NCBI GenBank assembly: GCA_011319805.1
Contig: SJRY01000153.1
Location: 1 to 49,027 of the forward strand
Source of the DNA: Macrocybe gigantea
Lineage: Eukaryota; Basidiomycota; Agaricomycetes; Agaricales; Callistosporiaceae
Reading direction: 5' to 3'
Length of the DNA: 49,027 nt
A model generated the notes under the pieces. The model worked only from the letters and a program-made list of their open reading frames with translations. It had not been told where the DNA came from and did not search any database. Every line of letters begins with the position of its first letter. Within the stretch, counting starts at the first letter, position 1. Positions 20,970 through 33,400 of this stretch are shown here, piece after piece. Both the position numbers and the translations under genes were made by a program.

Positions 20970-22809
20970 ATGGAAACCTTGGCTTTGCTCGACGACGACG
21001 TCCTCGTCCAAATTCTGTCGTTCCTCCCGCCGGACGACATTCTCAACGTCCGCCTTATCTCTAGGAGATTTTTCTCAACTTCAAAACTTCATATCGTTTG
21101 GTCAAATGCCTGCGAGGCTCACATTCTCCGCCATGGCTATCCATTTCCGCGCTATCTCCTTCCCCTGCCCAAGATACCCACTCCCGTCCTCGAGCGATTG
21201 ACTGTTCGCGCTTATCGTCTGGCGCACAAATGGACATCTGCAATATCCTCGGCACCCAGGACTGTTATCAAGGTCAATGTCGTTTCTGGCATCTCAGTCT
21301 CCGACGTGCGCTTGCTTCCGCAGAGTTGGCTTCCACGCGACGACGACTTTGTTGTCGAATCTTGACCGTTTCAAAAGGAATATGGGACGTTCTTACCATG
21401 TGGGACATCTATTACTCGCTCTGCCTCTAAGCGAGGAGAGTGGTCTCCCAGGGGAGCCATCTTCACAAGCTTGTGTCTCAACAGCGATAAGAGTCTGGAT
21501 GAAACGATTATGGCTATTTCTGCGACTAAAGACGAGTTCGTATGCTATTTTAGATACTCCTTCGCCTTTCTTGACGCATTGAAAGCGTGCGCTCTGTTCT
21601 TGTATTGTCTGCGACTGAGAACAATCAAAACGATCAAATCACCTTCTCCGTCCTATGGTCCATCAACTCCTCTGCAAGACCCGTGTACCTTTGTCACGAT
21701 CTCCTCTCTGTCAGCGATGATTTAACGAGAAATATCGATATCTACAATTGGAAGTCGAACAAACACCTTGCCATCCTGCAAGACAAGTCCGATGAAGACG
21801 ACAGCGATGCCAGTGGGGTATTTCAGGTATGTCGCTGCATATTACTTCCTGATCCACCTTCTAATGCACAATAAAAGCGAGATGTATGTCTTCAAGTACT
21901 TTTTTCATACAACTCTGTTCTTGCCGTTCGAGCCCGCTCCGTTCTACTGTTCCCTCAACCCGACTTCGATGCATCCTCCCCAAATGTGCGCCCTCAGGTT
22001 CTCGGACCCATCGCCAGTCATTCCTTTGGATGGGTAGACAGCGCTTCCGCATCGTTGTCGCCCTCACCTTCATTTACCTCGCGGCAGTTCACCCGAAGTC
22101 CCGTGCGTGAGGAGTCGCATTCCCCACTCATGATCCTAGTACGCGGAGAGTGCGACGACCCGTGGTCGTCGACTTCTAACACCCTTGACTTGTATACGGC
22201 AGATCCGGTTTTCGGCTTCAAGGTCGATCCGTATGGAGACGATGCAGGAAACGGACACAGCAATGGCTCTGGCGCCTCAGGCTCTCACCCACAAGTTTCT
22301 ATGCTTCCAAGCCCCTACCTCTTTCCGCCAATCCCGCGAGCGCAAATTCCCGCCCGCCGCGGCCCCCTGCGATGCAAAGACGTATCCTCGGTCCCTGTGG
22401 CACCGCCATTTGGATAGAGCCGAAGGATAGGTATTCCACCGGACTCGTAAGTTCAGGGCTTGGATTCGACGCACCAAGCGGACATGAAGGACTGGGACTG
22501 CTAGCCGAGGATGGATTCATGCAGACGCCACGGGCATTTTGTCGGTCTTCCGTCTCACAAGTTCAACCTGGATCTCGAACTGGGAGCTTACGCGAAACCC
22601 TCGTCGCAGCCGCTCTGTCGGGACCCTTTGCTTCTGTCGAAAGAAGGTCAATCCAGCGACAGGACTCCGCTCACTCAGGCCAACAATCAAAGCCTTTGCT
22701 GGTCAATGATCAGTTGAATCAAGATTGGGCATTTTTTGACTATGACGAAGACACGGGCAGGATCGTCGTTGCGTCTGGATTTGGGACAGTCACTGTGTTG
22801 GAGATTTAG
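20970..22809 (+). pseudogene. F-box protein with beta-propeller-like body, several frame changes
   Basis: The start METLALLDDDVLVQILSFLP at 20970 opens a clear F-box (about residues 1-45, with LISRRFFSTS). F-box proteins bind Skp1 in SCF ubiquitin ligases and use the rest of the protein for substrate choice. The rest contains WD-like pieces (TVSKGIWDVLTMWDI near 21365-21410, SHSFGWVDS near 22015-22040, ILGPCGTAIWIEPKDR near 22378-22430) and ends DEDTGRIVVASGFGTVTVLE at 22809. The pieces lie in different frames. One true intron is likely near 21830-21870. The changes near 21360 (after DDDFVVES) and near 22380 (KDV to LGPCGT) look like missing or extra bases in conserved segments. I therefore mark it as a possible pseudogene or an indel-affected gene. 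Confidence 0.65.
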
Positions 22810-22914
22810 ATCTCTTGACTCACTCGTCTAGTACCTAGATTCCATGTAACACTGCAATATCTGAAATGAACGCTTGTGCAGATAGCATTTTCCGGCAAAT
22901 CCAAGCTTCCTCGT

Positions 22915-23190
22915 TCATCTTCCCATAATCCGGCGTTTGGCGGAGTATAGGGGTTTCGCAGGACCTCCGTTATCCATGCCGATCGCGACTATTGGTATCT
23001 TATCTGTCCGTACGCGTCCGCCGTATACTTTGCGTTCCGATCGTGCAGAGAGAAAATCGCTCGTGGGGTGCATGGCCTTGTCGCCTAGGCTTACATCTGC
23101 TTGCGCCTTGAGTGACAGGCAAGCGCACACTAACCCTGCCCACAAAAAGACGGCTACTCCGAATAACACCGTACTTGCCTGACACGACAT
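22915..23190 (-). CDS. Possible small secreted or membrane-anchored protein, unrecognised
   Basis: This 91-aa ORF starts at an ATG (MSCQASTVLFGVAVFLWAGL), so the first 30 or so residues would form a signal peptide or anchor. The remainder is hydrophilic and basic, with no recognisable domain. It is convergent with the F-box gene, about 105 bp from its stop. Support is only the ORF and the hydrophobic start. Confidence 0.25.
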   Translation of the reverse strand: MSCQASTVLFGVAVFLWAGLVCACLSLKAQADVSLGDKAMHPTSDFLSARSERKVYGGRVRTDKIPIVAIGMDNGGPAKPLYSAKRRIMGR

Positions 23191-23776
23191 GTCTATCTCA
23201 GAAGCATACTCTGCTGGCCTAGTCGGATAAAACGGATTTGACGCCGCTCCCTTAACCCCGTACGCGGGTCATACATTGCGTAGCTTGAAGGTGACGTGAG
23301 TAGCCCACATTGGCTACGATTCAACCGTAAACTAAAGTTTGATCCTCGGAGCGGTTCGCTGTTACTACTGTCTACCCTAGTGCTGTATAAGACGATGTCC
23401 GGAGGCTCCAGTGGCGGGCATAGATCCATCGCCTAGGGTTGCATTGTCGTTCCGAAACATGCATCCAATCAGAGGGTGAGGACATTGGTCAAGAAGAGCA
23501 GCTTCGCACAATAGCAAGAGCCAAGAGACGAAGCGAAAGGTAGATATCGCATCGAGTTGGAAAGAAACATACTAGGGCAGTTACACAGTCCAAGAAACTC
23601 AGACCTCCGTGTAGCCACACCACGAGCAACCCCAGAGACTCAAAATCCATCTCCGTGGTGAAGAAAGAGTGAGTCCCATATGTCTGTGTTCGGGTGTCAA
23701 CAGAACGGCGCGCTTGATACAGAAAAAAAAGCCACACATCGCTGTGCTACTCCGACGAATGTGTCCTTCGATGCAG
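23191..23776. other. No supportable gene
   Basis: Both strands carry only short overlapping ORFs with no recognisable motif. It is probably intergenic sequence downstream of the P450. Confidence 0.4.
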
Positions 23777-25918
23777 TCAAAAATCCCACGTCTCTGTCTG
23801 TGAAATCAATTCCTTCGCACGGGCACTTCTTGGCTTGATACGACATTCAAAAGGTTTAGGATGGCTTCGCTCTATCAGCATGTGATTGCTGCCAAGGTAA
23901 CGAATCAAAGTCACACCTCGATATCCAGCTGTAAATTCGAGTGTTGGCGTCACCTTGTTGCCGCGCCCGTCGGTGGCATTTGAGATAGTTAGCGTTGCGA
24001 GAATAGAAGCAATGCAATCCACAGATTCGCGTCCGCCAGGTGCCTTCCAGGGCAAATTCTACACCACAAACGTTCAGCGGATAGAGGGATCAAAAGCAAC
24101 ATCACCTAAACGACATACCGACGACCAAAACCAAAAGGTCCATTCGGATGCGGTTCTCCCCTGCCTTGCGGTTAGGAAGGTAACGAGTTGGGTCAAAGTC
24201 CTCGGAATTAGCATAAACCCTTTCATCCGATGTCATGGCTCTATCGGGTGTTATGTTATTGATGGATTCGTGTACCTCACGCCACAATCGACATACTTTG
24301 CATTCGCAATGATTAGTGCGCCTTTAGGAATGAACATGCCTTCGTAGATGTCATCGTTGACTGCTCTATGTGGAACACCTGTGGGTCCGATATTTTGGGT
24401 TAGTCGTTCGGACATGAAGAGCAATGAATCGCACCGAGCGGAGCTGTGAGGTTCCATCTGTGGACAAATGAGCAGTCATCTCCTATGCCAATAATTGACG
24501 TACCGCAAAGTCTCTTGCAGGATACCTTCCACGTACGGAAGAGACGAACGGTCGTGGAATTCCGGCAGCCGATCCGGACCGACAAACGAGTCGATTTCTT
24601 CTTGAGCCTTGGCTTGGCATTCAGGATGCAGTATCATGGCCAAAAAGAAATGAGACAGCGCAGCCCACGTCTAGCACCGCAAATGGGTCATGATGTGTGA
24701 CTGAACAAATCGCCATTCAACAACATACCGTCTCTGCACCGCCTGAGTACATCACGGCTGCCGCGCCCTTGATGTCATCTACGGAAGCCCAGCCCCTGTC
24801 ACCTTCATTGTTGAGTCGCTCCAGATGGTGGCTCAAGAAGGATGGCTTTGCCTTCCCTTCAGACTACCATAAAGATACGTGAATTAGCAGGGACGTTCAC
24901 ACGAAAATGGTACATCACGTTTACCATCAATCTCTGAACTTCATTGAATGGATAGTTGTGCAGACTGTCAGTGGCAGGTTTGTAACTACGAGCAAAATTT
25001 GCATAATATGTTCCAGGAAACCAGGACGGTAGATGTTGCACTTGTTTGCACGACAGGACATCTTCAGCAGCTGCCAGGCAGAAAGCAAGGGCAAATGATA
25101 CACACGGAATGGGAAGAAATCAACAGTTGTGCCGCCCGGAGATCCAGCATTGCTCAAACCATGACTAACTTCTTCTGCGATCTTCAAATACGGGTCATCA
25201 TCCGACGTGACTTGATGTCCATAGGCAACACGCATAATTATGGAGGTTGAATATCTGACAAATGGCAGTTAATGTTACCGTGCGGCGCGGAAAGCTTGCA
25301 TACGTACCTACGAAGATACTCGTCACGACGTCTATCGTCTGAGACGAGATTCCTCAGTAGCAACCGCGCCTCTCTCGCTTGGATCGGTTGGTAATCAACA
25401 CACTTGCTAGTGTTCAGATGATCCTGCAATAGCCGTCGATGACGTTGGAAATCTTTTCCATAATGCAGCATCGTTAGGGTCAGGTTCCAGCCCATCCTTG
25501 TTATGCAGAGCAGATGTAAATGAGGCTTTCCCAAGACTTTCAAAACAACCACGCACAATTTGAACAATGTGAAAGGCGGTCGATCACTGTAGTTAGCGCT
25601 CCGCTTTTCCAGGAGGTCAACAGCTGCCTTTACACTGCTCAAGACAATGATTGGTTGATTGAATAGGCGAAGATACATGACATCGCCTACAGAAAGAATG
25701 TCGCAAAGTCGTTCAGACTTCAGATATAGCCTCAGCATACCGTATACTTTGCTCCATTTCTGGAAAACTACTTCCTGATATTCGGGTGGCACAAGTCTGA
25801 GATGCCCTATGATAGGGTCTCCTGGTGGTCCCGGCGGTAAAGGAACGCGAGAGATTGACCGCAGTCGCGAATACCAGAAAACAAGGACGAAAAGCAAAGC
25901 GAGCACCAGTAGGATCAT
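23777..25918 (-). pseudogene. Cytochrome P450 with a frame break just after the heme-binding loop
   Basis: The start ATG at 25918 gives a membrane anchor (MILLVLALLFVLVFW) and the Pro-rich hinge PLPPGPPGDPIIGHLR. Later exons give SANYSDRPPFT, an I-helix DDIKGAAAVMYSGGAET (about 24735-24785), an ETLR K-helix (about 24505), RWNLTAPLG, HRAVNDDIYEGMFIPKGA (about 24300-24380), NSEDFDPTRYLP and the heme loop FGFGRR|ICPGRHLADANLW split by an intron (about 24020-24150). After ANLWIA the frame changes at about 24008-24016, continuing as ASILATLTISNATD to the end at 23777, as if one base were lost. P450s are heme monooxygenases of the ER membrane; this one resembles the large mushroom families (CYP5144-like), but the family number is a guess. 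Substrate unknown. No tailoring partners of a metabolite cluster are adjacent. Confidence 0.83.
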
Positions 25919-25945
25919 CGCGCGGTACGGTTGGGCCAAAACCAA

Positions 25946-27385
25946 AATTCACAACGCATAATTCTCCAGATGCGAAGCGATACTTAACATCCGAAAGTCA
26001 AGGGTCAATGTCAGCCTGCGACTGATATGTTCACTCGGGTTCGGCCTGGAGACCTTTGACCTGGTCAGCTCAGCCATCATGTCCAAGAGAAAAACAGAAG
26101 CAAGGCACGCAACAATCGTTCGGAACGCTTGCTCATCTTGTTGCGTGTGCGTTGAACGGGGTACAGGTACCACCGACAGGTCACTAGGGTAGATGCATCA
26201 GGGCGAGAACAAGATCTGTCTACACAAACCATCATATGACACGATTTCAGCAAAGACGGATGACAGCGGAAAGGACACGAGACCAGAAATTGAGGAGGTG
26301 GATCATTGTGCAGCACGTGCGCAGTTTGCCCTGCACCTCTCGCTGGCGCAACTCATCTCAAAAAAGTCACAGGTCTCCGCCCGCCTCCTTAACTTGTGAA
26401 ATCATCATTCTAACGAATAACGGGCACCTCGATTAAAGAAGTCGTCTTTTTCTGATTTGGGGAGTATAATATATTACGCTATGTATTCGTGCACATGCCA
26501 AGGGTCGCCCAACGTTCAGGGAAAAAATGCAGGCGATGAAGAGACCATCATCATTGTAGTGCTCGAAAAAGGAGGACACCTCGTGAAAACAAAACGAGGT
26601 GTACTCTCAGGTGTATCGTACATTTAAACGACTAATAGATATATTTTGGGGCTTGGAAACGCGCAAACCCTTCGCGATGTTTACAAGGAAAGTGGCAAGT
26701 ACGAACTGTGTGTATACAAAAAAGTCAAATCGACAGCTTTATACTCGTCGCGTTATCAGAAACATGGTGGATGAGGAGAGGTATTCGAGTCAGAGCGGAA
26801 TCACGAAGACTGATTTTTTGGTTTCGAGTTAGTTCGAGGCTGGTAAAGTTCGACACTGTTGAGGAGAACAGCAAAGTTTCGTAAGCGTTAACGTCGGAAG
26901 AAAGAGGCGAAATCGTGGCGACAAAAGGGATATGATCTGAGTGAGATATGTGCTGTTTGAAGCGTTGCAAAACTTGATGACGAAGAAAGAAATTCGTTTC
27001 TTGCTTGCGAGATTCATGCAGTCCGAGAACCAATGCGAAGAAATGACGGGAACTGCGAAAGCAGATGACGTTCATGACGAGAACTTGAATCGTCTATGGC
27101 GAATTGCTGAATGGCGGAAAAATCTTGCGGGGGGCCGAGCAGTGAGATGCAACAGCGATGCTGAGAGAGAAGAAAACACAAGAAATGAAAAGAGTCATAG
27201 CTGAGGAGGGCATTCGCCCTAGCTTTTGATCCGAGACCCAAGCGACAACAAACACAGAATGCGAAAGAAACCAGACGACTTGGTCAGGGAAGGAAGGATC
27301 GGCAGATAACCTGTAACCCAAGGGTATAGGCCAACCTCGCCATCTAGTTCTTCCGGTTTTTTTTCTCTACATTTGCAGAGGCACT
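25946..27385. other. Intergenic region, no supportable gene
   Basis: Short ORFs on both strands have no recognisable motif. The stretch presumably contains the P450 promoter (25919 onward) and the 3' UTR of the GATA factor gene (below 27386). AT-rich sequence occurs around 26450-26480. Confidence 0.4.
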
Positions 27386-30300
27386 TCAATAAACGCGCAT
27401 GCTCGTATCGAACGCATCCGCGCCATAATCGTTCTGGTACATAGGCGGATGGAGCAATGGCGACGAGGACGAATTGTGGCCGAGGTCATCAGGGATCGCC
27501 ATCGGCGGGTGGAGGTAAGCGGAAAAGAGGCTGTCATCGTCCTGAACCATCGGCGGGTGGAGATAGTCCATTGGAGACTCATCGGGTGGAAGCATCGGTG
27601 GATGGAGAAGCGCGGGCGAATTGTCACCCTGTGGCATCATCGGCGGGTGCCAGAACGTGTTCCCTGATCCACGGAGTGCAGGGCCTCCGCAATAGCCAGA
27701 CGACGCGGACGAGCCAAGGTAGCTGCTGAACGGGAATTCGAGCGCGTTCTGCTGAGAGTGCGACGTGGCGGACGAGGCCGGGGTGGAGTAGCCGTCGTTG
27801 TACGACGAGTACGACGCGGCGGAGGAAGGCGGCTCGGAGGCCGAGTCTGTGCTCATCCGGCGACGCTTGTTCGTCCGCGGGCTCGTGCTGCCGTCAATGT
27901 CCGAGTGTTCGATGGACGTAAAGGGCAGCGTATCCGGAGGCATAGTGTAGAGCTGAGTGAGGTAGTCCGGGTGATACGGTCCGGGGAAGCTGGATTGGAA
28001 TGACGACTGGAAAAGCTGTACTTGATTGAGATCGGGTCCCAGGGCACCGAGGAGCTCAGACTGTGAGGGACGATATTCGACTTCCTCGTTGAATTCGTAC
28101 GTCATCTGAGTCGTGGAGTCAGGGGCAAGAGTGGGAGACGCTTCGCGTGCGGGAGAAGGCCGGCGGGAGACGCCTGGGCTCGCCGAGGGGGTGTTATCAG
28201 AGTTGGCAGAGCGGCGGGCGTCGTGCCTGGACCGTTTGCGGATAACGTCCGACTTCATCGAGATCGGACGAGCGGAGCCGTGCAGCTTATAATACAAGCC
28301 GCATCTGGCCAAAGGTCAGCCCTTCCTTCGAAAAGGATACGACTCGGGCGAGGGCCACTCACGCATTGCATACCGTCTTTCCCTCGTCGTCCTTCCGCCA
28401 GAGAGGAGTCGCGGTCGTGTGGCAGTTGTAGCATTGGGCTGGTCGGTTCGGAGGTGATGAGCATCTTGGAGGGACTTTACGGGCCGCGGACGACGCACCC
28501 ATCACATCAACCGACTCTTGTCGTGGTGCTGCCTGGGCGCGACCTTCCCCGTGCGTATTCCGCATGCTCTTAGGTCGAGGGCGTTTATGCTGGGCGGAAG
28601 GGTCAGCGATGACGGAGATACGGGGGAAGGTAAGAAGCGACACACTCACCAGTTTGCAATATAGCCCGCACGCGTTGCAATTGAGCTCATCGTTGAGGCC
28701 GCGCCGCCAGAGCGGCGTGTGCGTGGCACCACAATTGGTGCATTCGGCCTTGACGCCGCCTGGCCCGTTGTTCCCAAGCGAACCGCCTGACGGGCCGCGA
28801 AGGGAGGACGAGTTGACGTTGGTCGCGGTCGCACCTAGGCCGGAAGAGCGCGTAGAGATAGAACCCTGGGTACGGACGGTCAACATCGGGCGACCCGTCG
28901 GGGTGTTGGAACGAGCATTATGGGCCTGGGATACTTTTGCGGCGGGAGGGACGAAATCTTTCGCGCCTGCGACGCGGACGAAGCACCTCTCTTTCGAGAG
29001 GTCTTGGTTATGGGCGTAATGGTGACGGGCATCGCTACCGGCGGTGGTGGCGGAGCGGCGAGCTTTAGTTCAAACTCCGAGTCCTCGTCATCAGACTCGT
29101 TGCTGTCGTCCTCGCTTTCCTGTGGGACGGGTGAGACCTTGCGGGGATCGGCAGCGGGAACGGGTGGTGCGGCGGCGACAGCGGTGGCGGAATCAACCGC
29201 CGTCGGTGGAGGCCCCATGACGACATCCTGCTGCTGCGCGGTCGAGCTTTGAAAGTGAGGTTGCTGCTCAGCCCGGGCGGAATCAAAGTAAACCTGCCAC
29301 GACCGTTCGGCGGCGGCATCGGCTTCGACGTTGTGAGGAGTTCATCGAGAGGGAGCTCAATGGTGGGTCGGGAGATGCTGAAGCCGTCATTGGAGGCAGA
29401 GGGGTTGAGCCCTTCGCCGTAATTCATAGTGTTCGTGAGCGTCGGTGTAGGAAACAAGAGGGCGGCAGGGCCAAAATCATTGGAAAACAAGGAAGGGAAG
29501 TGGAGGGACTGCGGGTCGTGACGTTGGACGATGAGAAAAGCGAGGTGGTATTGGAGGATAAGTTGGCAGAGAGTGAAAAGGCGGTAGGGGTGCGGTGAAG
29601 GCGGAATGAGGCGGATCCTTGTCGTTGCCGTCATCGTCGACGGTGATCATGCTGCTGTCGTGATCCTCGGTTCGCGCAGCGGACCGGGTGCGTTTGCTGA
29701 ATTCGGCAGAAGGCTTCAAGTTGGGCTTCTTGACGGGGTAATTGGCTGCAGGGGTGGGCTGGTCGACGCTGAATGTGAACTGCATGCGTTTGATGGTGCC
29801 AGGGAGCGCGTTGTGGCTCGCCTCGCGGTTTCGCTCCTTTTCGACGGCGCGCTGCTGGATCATGTCGATGGAGGGATTGCGCTTAAAGTCGGGTGCCTCG
29901 AGCTCCTCAATACTCCTGCAGAAAGAGAGAAAAAAAAAGGAGAAAAAAAAAAAAAAAGAAAAAAAAATCAGGGTCTAGGGTTAGCTGTTTGTTGACTTTT
30001 TGAAAGAGTTGAAAAAGAGGGAGACTCGCCTGCCTTTTTCCTTGTCGAGTTTGTCGCCCATGCACTTTGAAAGCTTCTTAAACTCGCGCTTGGACTTTGC
30101 ATTGTCGGTGTCAACCATGAGGTTTTGGAGGTGCCATAACCTCCAACTCAAGTTTTCCAGTCGCTGACCTTGCTCGAGGTAGCTTGCGACCTTGGTACAG
30201 ACCTGAACATCGACGACGGTGGGATAGGGAAAGGTGAGCGTTGAGCAGGATGGAAACGGCCAGGTTCACCGACCTTCCACGTCTTTGTCAAAGACTCGGT

Positions 30301-30427
30301 ATCGTTGAGGTTGCTGAACGCGACGAAGGACTTGTTTCCCTATCGTAAGCAGTGAAGTGAGCGTCGAACATGCCGGACGTGCATGGCAGCGACGAACCTT
30401 GAACTTGAGATTGAGGATAGAGGGCAT
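27386..30427 (-). CDS. GATA transcription factor with two zinc fingers and a DUF1752-like N-terminus
   Basis: Multi-exon gene; start MPSILNLKFK at 30427, stop at 27386. The second exon reads FSNLNDTESLTKTWK. The next has ASYLEQGQRLENLSWRLWHL (about 30100-30200), the DUF1752 region of AreA-like fungal GATA factors. Finger 1 is CTNCGATHTPLWRR...CNACGLYCKL (about 28670-28745). A short linker holds HKRPRPKSMRNTHGE. Finger 2 is CYNCHTTATPLWRK...CNACGLYYKLHG, split by an intron near 28310-28360, with the basic tail RPISMKSDVIRKRSRHD. The C-terminus is Ser/Pro-rich and contains several HPPM repeats. Paired fingers occur in siderophore regulators (SreA/Urbs1) while DUF1752 points to nitrogen regulators, so the regulon is uncertain. 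The first large intron carries a long poly-purine run (plus strand 29925-29968). Confidence 0.88.
29925..29968. repeat. A-rich homopolymer/low-complexity tract in a GATA-gene intron
   Basis: The plus strand has A-runs broken by single G's; on the transcribed (minus) strand it is a pyrimidine-rich tract inside an intron. Such a run is prone to length variation and sequencing error. Confidence 0.8.
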
Positions 30428-33400
30428 ATCAGGACGAGATAAGTCGTGAAAGGAAGGATCGGGGGTAAACGAGTCAGTGGCGGACTGGTTTTAGTTATAA
30501 CTGAAATAAATGTCACACCAACAGTGCAACGTTGCCACCACATAACAATATTTATTATTATTCTTTATCACATTTGCTAACCCGTCCCCGTCCAAGTAAT
30601 TTTTTTTCCATTGACAACCGCCGAATCAGCTCCCCACAATTCATTACCTCCGTCCTGCGCCGCTGTGCCCAGCGACAGTGAGCCGCGATGAACGGCCCCG
30701 CGCAACTCGAGAGCTCGCCTGTGACTCGAGTTCATTTCGACCCGATTGTCCAAATTCGATCATAGTCCTGTTTTTGCTAGAAATCCGGGTCAAATCATCC
30801 CCAGGGGCCCCCTTGTGCCCTTAAGCGCCTTGTTCGCCTCGCCTCCAGAGGACAGGACCACATGTTCTCCCCCAACCTGTCCTGTCCGCTCGCTGAGTTG
30901 GTGGGCCTGCCTCAGACCACGCACCTGCGACGCGATCCCGGGAAAGCGAGTCACTGCAGACCTATACTTGGATGAATGGGACGAAGGATCTTGACTTGGC
31001 TGCCGATCTTCTTCCGGACGCTAATCCCAGAGGAGAAATGAAAACGCGCAAGAACGTCTGCGCCCGTAAATACTGCCTATCATCATTGCTCTGCGCTCAG
31101 CAGCAAGAATTCGAAGAACTGATGTCGAACCCGTCACTGAGACACACACCAGCCCCCTCACCGTTCCCTCACCCCTCGTCGCTTCGAAATATCCGCAAAA
31201 GCCGATCGACCAGAGGCGAATGCCGACCATGTCCCAAGACACAAAAAAAAAGCAGAGTCTCCCATCATCTGGATCCCTCCTTTACCCCACCCGTCAAGCC
31301 CAACGTTCCAACAGCTTGTGCTCTAGATTTCATTTCGGACGAACGGCCCTGAGCGTCTCCGCTATCATCAGCAACGGTTTCTCCTTCCTTTCTTCTCGAA
31401 TTCGCCTCGTGGACAACGTCAGTCATTCGTTCTCATATTTACTTGTCCATTGCGATCGGGTCATTCTTGTAATTATCCCTTTTAATGACCAAAACCACCC
31501 AACATAGCGATCGGCCGAAGTGAGGCCAATGATCGCCTGTGCAGCCCTACAAAATGGCGGAACAGCGTCTGCGACCCCCAGAAAGAACGGCTGACAACAG
31601 GCGACTCGAATCGCGACAAAAACCCATAACCCTAGACCTTCGTTCATGTGCCTGTGTGCTCGATTTCTCTCGCCCGTTTCTTCTCGTCAATCTTTTCCGC
31701 AGTAGGCAACGCTCGCGAACCCAGACGACATCATCGCCGCAATGGCGAACTGATCACGGGTCTCGCTATTTGAATATAACGTCCGCCTCGAGGCAGCTCG
31801 TCCCATCCTGCCAGTCGCCCATCATCACACCTGATGGAAACACGTCTCCACCGTCAATATCAGAAAATGAGGCTGTGTCAGGATATTCTTCTGAAGGCAG
31901 TTGGGCTGTGTCCATATTCAAGTCGACCCTTGTTCGAGGGTGTGATGGGACGTTCACGCCATAGTTCATGCCATCTTTCATGCCAGAGCGACGTGCTGGT
32001 TCGCATAGAAGAGGCCACGAAACACGTCATGAGAAAAACCACAATCACTTTCTTTTCGTCTCAGATCAGAAAAGAAGTCTGCTCGCTTGGATCAGCCACA
32101 TCCCGTCCTTCCGATATCCAATTCCCTGTCATTGGGACGACGACCAGCGCTCAGACGAGTTTGAACTGTAGACCACGAGAACTGAAGATAATGCAGTTAT
32201 TGTACCTTCGGAGCTTGCGTCGTGACAGCTGCAGCGGCAACGAGGGCACCGCCAGGCGCAGTGCACCACATGAACCCACTGCTGCACCACTTTTTGATCG
32301 ATAACAGCATTTGGCACTGACCTACCATCGATAAGCCCATTAAACCCAAACAGGCAACTCGTCCGACGTACATCGAAGCCCAGCAACCGGCTGACAAAAA
32401 CCGGCGTCCCAAATCCGTGCGCTTCTCTCCTCACGTGCGCTGGTCCACATCTCGGTCAGTGATTCAGAGAGTTATGCCGTTCCGTTCTTGATGTCCAAAG
32501 AGAGTTCCACGCGCGAGCAACGAGGCGCCTTGATAGCACACAGAAAACGAGGACCACTGGACAGTTTGCGGGTCATCCATCACGCTGACGTCCTGCGTGG
32601 AAGTTCCTGTATCTCGAAGACCATGTCATGGATCACGGCTTTTTGAGCTATAGAATCGGCCCCGGCGATTAGCATCCGTAGCTGAGGCTGCGCTGCTATT
32701 ATTTTTTTTTTTTGGGACTGTCAAACTGACACAGATGCTGTGAATGCACACGCAGACGCACCGTCCAACCTTGGGAATACCTTCATATTCATAACGCCGC
32801 CTCACTTTACTCCATTTACAAAATGAATGCAAAGCCTGGGCAATTTATCTCTTCACCGCATCCGTCCGTCCGCTCAACGTTCGTCCATTTCATCACACTC
32901 ATCCTCATGTTTGCGAAAAGGCAAACCAGTAGATCTATGATCCGGGGTAGAAAGACAGGGCCCACCTTCATTTCATATCCCTCACTCCACGAACCAGAAC
33001 GATCAGCTTTAATCTCCTTCGATCTCTTCACATCGAAGATCCACGGCCAAATTCGACTGATTCAGGCGAAACCCAACCTACTGGTCTTAAAAGGTAAAAA
33101 AAAAATGCAACAAAAACATCACCTATCACTGCTCTGCCTCATGTCTGATTTCGAAGCCCAAAGCGAACCAAGCGATTTCGAAAGCGCACAAGATAACCCG
33201 GTTTCGCCGTTTTTCTTTTTTTTTTTCGAAGCGCACTACCGTCAAGCGGTTTTTAAAACAAAAGCCATCCTTGCCGTTTCGCCGTCTGCTCCATTCGCGT
33301 CTTTACGCTCGTTCGTTCCTCCCCGTGTTTCCATTCGTCGATAAGAATATAGGCTTTTCTAGCCAAGACTCGAACGCCGAGGGCGTGTTTCTTCTTTGCC

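Noticed and set aside
14040..27300. A secondary-metabolite cluster around the MATE transporter, permease and P450
   Set aside because: No backbone enzyme (PKS, NRPS, terpene cyclase) or other tailoring gene is present, and housekeeping-like genes lie between them.
31766..32434. Possible minus-strand multi-exon gene in the gene-free stretch
   Set aside because: Open segments exist, but no splice chain joined them into a protein with recognisable features.
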